The notes beneath the pieces were generated by a model. The model was not told the origin of the DNA and ran no database searches. It worked only from the letters and a program-made list of their open reading frames with translations. DNA of 64,000 nucleotides, from contig NC_091138.1 in assembly GCF_041381155.1 (NCBI RefSeq), forward strand, positions 34,031,604-34,095,603, written 5' to 3'. Position 1 is the stretch's first letter. Each line of letters begins with the position of its first letter. A program made the position numbers and the translations under genes. This document shows, piece after piece, positions 58,593 to 64,000 of the stretch. The DNA is from Argopecten irradians (lineage: Eukaryota; Mollusca; Bivalvia; Pectinida; Pectinidae).

Positions 58593-59042
58593 GTACATAG
58601 CTATAGCTTGATTGAAATAAAGAACATGTAACTTCAAGGATGTATAAGATATACTGGGACCCAACCAGTAGTTGTGAAGGAACAGTAGTCATGATTCAAC
58701 AAGGATCAGTTGCATATTTAGTAAATATTCCTGTTTGCTTCGTGATGTCTACTTTCATTTTCACAGAAAACATAAAAATGTTCAAAGCATTTAAAGTCTC
58801 AATTTCAAGTATTTTGATCTAGCTACATAGTTGAATCATGTGCAATAAATTATTTAATCTTACCATCTATTGCTGGGCATAATAAATTCCATTTCAAGTA
58901 AGCAAAATTAAAAAAAATACGCCTACTTCACAGAACCCGGAAGCAAATCCATGGACGCTGACATTTTAATAGTGCATGATGGGAAAGGTGGAAAAGGTAA
59001 ATAGGTCAAGTTGCTGTGGAAAGACCCAAAACTCGGTCATAG

Positions 59043-59070
59043 ATGGACGTTAAGACATCGGTCCCAAACG
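59043..59070 (+). CDS. Possible first coding exon of a divergent gene
   Basis: ATG at 59043 opens MDVKTSVPNG and meets a consensus donor GTAAGG at 59071. The local sequence is richer in CpG than its surroundings and holds CCGGAAGC (58938 onward), an ETS-type promoter motif. No downstream exon was found in the next 5 kb and the peptide is too short to identify. An alternative upstream ATG at 58951 opens only 17 codons. Confidence 0.2.
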
Positions 59071-62000
59071 GTAAGGAGACATTTTTCTCATTATAACCCG
59101 TTCATATCGTTAATTTTAGCCGGTTTATGTCATTTTGTCATTGAACCAAGCCCTTTTTTTACATAGAATGTTCGTGACGTGTTTGTCTGGTATGATCATT
59201 CGCGTGCAGACATGACCGGTGGTGTCGTGCTTTGTTCCATGTAAATAGGTCAAGTTCCTGTCTGCTATTTCCCATCATCATACACACTTGGGCTGGACTG
59301 TTGGCAAATGAAGCACCGGCCATATTCGTTCTCTGGTCATTTGTGGAGGCGAGACGAGTGTCAGATTAAGTGGACATATATTATTTTGACCATTATGTGT
59401 ATTGGAAACAGTCAAGGGGTTGAATGAGAAGAAATAGGTCACTTGGAATGAGTCAAGGTGTGTTCCTCGAGATAACTGATCTTGTGTGTAAATACCATGT
59501 CTGTGTCACGTAGTTCACTTGTACTCTTTATAGACCGGTCAGTCTGACCTGCTGACCTTCCTCAATATCTTAATTCATAATTTTCCTCCGTACTGGATGT
59601 TGTATTTTGAGTCAATACAATTTCACAATAGCATTATAAACTCAGACGTCGTCCTGTTTAATGACTTTAAAAAGTTTTTTAATTGTTCAAAGACTTCTGT
59701 TATGGTTACCAAAACTGACATTTGAGAATGACATACAAAATTCTTTATGAAAAATTATGATAGAAGCTAGCTGTCAGACAATCATTCAGTTAAATGTTTA
59801 TGAATTTTCTTATACATTTAAAAAGATACTCCTATAACTTTATCAAAAGATACAGATATTTAAATTCCAGAAGGATGGCTACTGAAATTCTGATTTCATT
59901 TCATTAGTGTGATTTGTATTCCAATCTACCTCTTGGTTATTATATAAATAATTGATAAATCACGCTTTTGTACATTTTTATTTACCTGCAAGTGTAAGCC
60001 TGTATCATAATTATTAATTATGAAACAATAATTTCTGATCAAAATTTATTTTACAAAAGATAATAATTGTTATCCATTTGAATATTATCTGAAGGTTCAA
60101 TTTGTTTATACATTTATAATAACTGATACTTCTTTAATGATTTGTATATAATGTGTGCTTGTTTAAAAGTTATATAAGTTCATTTAGTGCCATATTTTTG
60201 TATCAAATTATAAAAACTAAATCTAAGATATGGTAAAACCTTAGAAATTCTGCATTACAAATGAAAACCATACGATTTGAGAATCACATTATTTTCCTAC
60301 AAGTGTTAATCATTATAATGGTAAAAAAATCCTTATTTGATAATAAAGATCCTCCCAAATATAAAAAAAGTCAATATATAAATTACAGCTAATATTGATT
60401 GGATCTGCATATTTACTGTAATTGAAGAAAAAACTTTTTTCCATAAGTTAAAAAGTTTTATTTTACATCATGGTCAATGTAAAAAAAAAATATTTCTAAA
60501 GATATTGACTAAAATGTTTTATTAATGAAAAAACAAGTATCATTATGCAGTGGTATATATTCCAATCGAAATTCCTTAAAATTCATTATTGAATAAGAAA
60601 ATTGAATTGTCAATGACTTGGATGAAGAGTCTAAGGGAATTATTGATGACACATACTTCATTAATTTATCATTTAACGTTCATTAGATTGGAAATTTTAT
60701 GCCAACGCCTTTTAAGGTTTAAATTTATTTATATGCAATGTAAAGATTGAAATCTGTGTTCTAGTTTGGGCCGGTTATGACTCACTCAATTTTTAAAAAA
60801 AAATTATTAAAAAAGATAAAAATGACAATCATGTGACACAAACATGCACAGTACATGTTGATCGATCATTGTTAAAAATGGTCTATATTGTACACATGGA
60901 TCTGCCACATGGTTTAGTTTCAATTGTTAAATATGAACTTCAGTGAAACCATACTGAGCTGATCAAGACTGTTGTTATATATAGGCCGGCTGCACATCCT
61001 CAAAAGGCCATAGGTCATGCTTAGTGAGTTAAAAATTAATTTTGGTTTAAGTTGTGATTTGGTAAAGCTGCCTATTTTTTTTCGACAGTACCATGCTATA
61101 AGTATGAAAACAATGCCATTTTCTCATTGGATTCAGTGCTTTTTCATCTTTTATTTTTTTTAAATTTTGATTTTATTAGGTTTGATTCAATAACAAAGAA
61201 ATTTTACCTGGTGAAAGAAAACATTCTGAATTTTCTTTTGAGATAAAAATGATTTTTGTCCGTTTTCTAGTTTTCAAATAGTTACTACAAAACAAAAGGA
61301 AATGCTTAGATTGCTCCATTGTCATTCTTGAATAATCTAATTAAGTTATAATTGATGTTCTAAATTACAATAAGATTTTACTAATGTATAGTGAGTTGTT
61401 TTCCGAGCCAACTTTTTTTCATGATTTTGACTTAAAGTGGTAATGGGTAAATCAAATTTGATTTGGATCGAAGAGAATATAAATATTTCACCATTTTCTC
61501 AATATTTTGTGGATCATATTTATTTTGCTACCAAAGCTCTCCGATATTGGGGAAAAAAGATCTTCTCCCTGAAAATAATGGAGTACGTTTGTTTGTTGAA
61601 TTACATGAAAACACAAGGAATAAATAACATTTACAGGTTTTCAGAGTTGAACTGAGCTGTATACAATGTTGCAAACTGAAAAAGAATCTTTATTCATTTG
61701 GGAAGGTTTCATATCATATTCATTATGCTATGTGGTTCATCAGGAAAACATCTAGATTACAATTCTAGAGAATGTTACAGTTTTATAAAGAAAGTGTAAG
61801 TTACATAGGGACATCAGAGTTTGACACCACATGTACATACGTTTTACTACTCTGCAAATATCTGAGTGATAATTTTAATTGCAGCTGCAAGTCTCTACAT
61901 TTTTAGAGAGTTGATCAAATGCGGGTAATTTTTCTGAATGTACACGTGGATATGGATCAATTTTAATTTGGTTTTTCTGTCTTTAGATCTAGAATAAGTA

Positions 62001-64000
62001 TGTGGTTATGTACATGGATAGTATACATACTTTGTTAGACTTTTGCAGCATGCATGCTATATGTACATTGTATGTAGATAACCGACACAGATTGCACTGG
62101 GAAAACCCATCTTAACATGTTTAACCTGATTTCCTTTACAAGTGATGAATAAGTGAAGTATAACAGACCTATTTGTATAATGTCAAACATTAATAATTCA
62201 GTTGCAGATGTCTGATATGCAGTTTAAAGCCTATATTGATGGATGTAGTTGTGCTGTTTGAAATTTGAAACAGGCATCATGGATTTTGATGGAAACTATT
62301 TCAAAAGAAAAAAAGTAGATACATCATAAGTGAATGACACATTTTAAAAACCAAAGTGGGACATTTTACAATTTGGAGAAAATATAAGTGTTACTATAAC
62401 TTGTCTAAAGCAATTGGCACCGGACCAGCATGTTTGGTCGGTATAGCCAGGTTAACAGATTATACAGGTTTTTATAAATTAAGAACGAAATTTGCTATAC
62501 AGAATACGCAGGGACTCGGATTAGACAAGGGCTGGTTTTCACAGGATATAATATATTCTGATAATATTTGATAAAAGATCCTTTTACTTTCGAAATATCA
62601 ATATATCCAGTACCAAAGTCGAAATTTACATAGAAACTCCCTACCAACCAAATATCAAGGTAGTCTATTGTCATTTCTAAAGCTTGAGGGTGATCTAGCT
62701 GTTAGGCCCGTTAATGCAGGAACACTCACATAACGCGGTGATTATATATATCTGTCTCTGAGTTAAATGTCAGATGTAGATGGTTCTGAAGTAAAAATGA
62801 AGCATTAAATATCACTAATAACAAGTAATAATCTTAAAGCAAACATCGGCTAAATATTCAATTTATTTCTATATTACCAATTAATGAGCCAAGGCAAAAC
62901 TTTACACGGGGAAATAACACATAATTTGTAAAGTGCATGATAAAGATGTGATGAGTATACATGATCATGACTCTCTTTATTAGAATTACTTGTATTGTAT
63001 GTATTCTCAATAGAGAAGCATATGACGGTTTTCTAGTCTATGTGGTGCTTGTTGAAGTTTATTTGTTATTTTTGCTGTCAATTGTCCTGTTTCATTGATA
63101 TGTATTAAGATATTCTTTTAAATTCAATCTGTCAGACTGGATTTTCAAATACAGCTTTTAGTCTGGTGTAAAATATGTCATATATTCAACAAGAAAAATA
63201 TAAAAAATAAGTAAAAAGGAGCTGATATTTCATATAAGTTTTGGAAGAAAGAGCTGAGCTAAATTTAGATATTACAATATTAATAGCCACACAGTCTGCA
63301 TTGTAGAAGTTATGTACAAGTGTATTTCTTATTTTTGTTCATTGACCAAATAACAGAAGATAAAGAGAACAATATTGATAATTCTTCTTGACTTTGACAT
63401 TGCTTTTAGTTTTCTATACTTGATTTTTAATGACTGAAATAACGTCAAGTACATTAGGGTTACGTTAGCTTTAATGAAGTTCTAAATAAAGCCGGTTCAA
63501 CCAGAGTTGTGTGGACTGATCTGAGGCCCAATAGATGTAGTCTAGATATATTTTCCTTAGCTGAGATATACAATATTTTTAAGTATTTGACAAATTAGAA
63601 TCTCAGGACTTTTCACCTTACTGTATGTTTAAAAACAGGACTTTAATAGTTTAGGTAGTTCTATTTTCTCTACTGCCTAATCTGACACGTTCCTAAATGA
63701 CCCTGGTTGTAAATACAACATGAAATTAAAAACAAACAAATGATAAAGTATACATATAAAGTTATTCTATGCAGAATTTTAAAAATTAAGAAAAAAAATA
63801 TTGTTAATGTGCATTAAGATTAATGGTTTCATTGATTGTGTGTGTATAAACTATTTTCAAATCAAATTCAATTCAGCTAAATGCTTACAAATTAAGTTTC
63901 CTGTGGAATTTCACTTCATTTGATAATAAATCTGATGAAATATCGTTTCTAAGTATAGAAATGTGGTCATGTTGTGGTACTTGTAAAACGTCGACAGAAC
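59071..64000. other. Anonymous AT-rich DNA to the window end
   Basis: No exon with splice sites and recognisable protein was found. Long A/T-rich tracts dominate. The open frames at 61437-61655 and 62356-62571 have no recognised similarity. If the 59043 exon is real, this would be its first intron. Confidence 0.4.

Larger units (their letters stand above)
57981..58950. promoter_or_regulatory. FERRY3 5' flank with SINE and MITE copies
   Basis: The start codon ATG of FERRY3 is at 57980-57978. An acceptor-like or UTR stretch rich in T and A follows upstream. No TATA box is evident. A tRNA-derived SINE (58217-58330) and a family D element (58395-58592) fill part of the region. Confidence 0.35.

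Noticed and set aside
62356-62571. 71-residue plus-strand open frame
   Set aside because: No family likeness and no clear splice or start context; left as anonymous DNA.

Overview
This is AT-rich nuclear DNA of an animal. The genes are split into many small exons with ordinary GT-AG introns, and the introns and spacers are full of short foldback elements, tRNA-derived SINE units, LINE fragments and minisatellites. The repeat mix and the protein sequences suggest a bivalve mollusc, possibly a scallop; that is an inference from repeat style, since no species marker is present. No virus-like element was recognised.

Layout. At 734-945 is the last coding exon of an unrecognised membrane protein. 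At 7931-16308 (minus) lies a complete ten-exon WIPI3/WDR45B gene, an autophagy PROPPIN. It shares a 355-bp divergent promoter region with an eight-exon ECHS1 gene at 16664-26446 (plus), mitochondrial short-chain enoyl-CoA hydratase. From 26447 to 36583 there is repeat-rich intergenic DNA: a 34-bp minisatellite, a LINE reverse-transcriptase fragment with a foldback inserted in it, SINE-like and other dispersed repeats, and a TTCTAGAA-rich block. At 36720-42696 (plus) is a nine-exon PDI gene of the P4HB/PDIA1 type, with two CGHC sites and a C-terminal RDEL. Convergent to it, at 45779-57980 (minus), is a twelve-exon orthologue of human C12orf4 (FERRY3), a subunit of the FERRY endosomal mRNA-transport complex. 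The final 6 kb holds a possible short 5' exon and otherwise anonymous AT-rich DNA.

The four genes serve separate housekeeping jobs: autophagy and membrane phosphoinositide sensing, mitochondrial beta-oxidation, ER disulfide formation, and early-endosome mRNA transport. The only visible regulatory links are the WIPI3/ECHS1 divergent start and an ERSE-like box before the PDI gene.

The most unusual feature is shared by three neighbouring genes. Tandem arrays are built from the exon-intron junctions themselves. WIPI3 exon 6 donor: 57-bp unit, 12 copies. ECHS1 exon 5 acceptor: about 33 copies of the acceptor and 11 copies of the exon head. FERRY3 exon 4 donor: 42-bp unit over about 2.4 kb. Smaller cases occur at the acceptors of WIPI3 exon 9 and FERRY3 exon 8. 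Nearly every copy keeps an intact GT or AG, so each true splice site sits beside many near-identical decoys.
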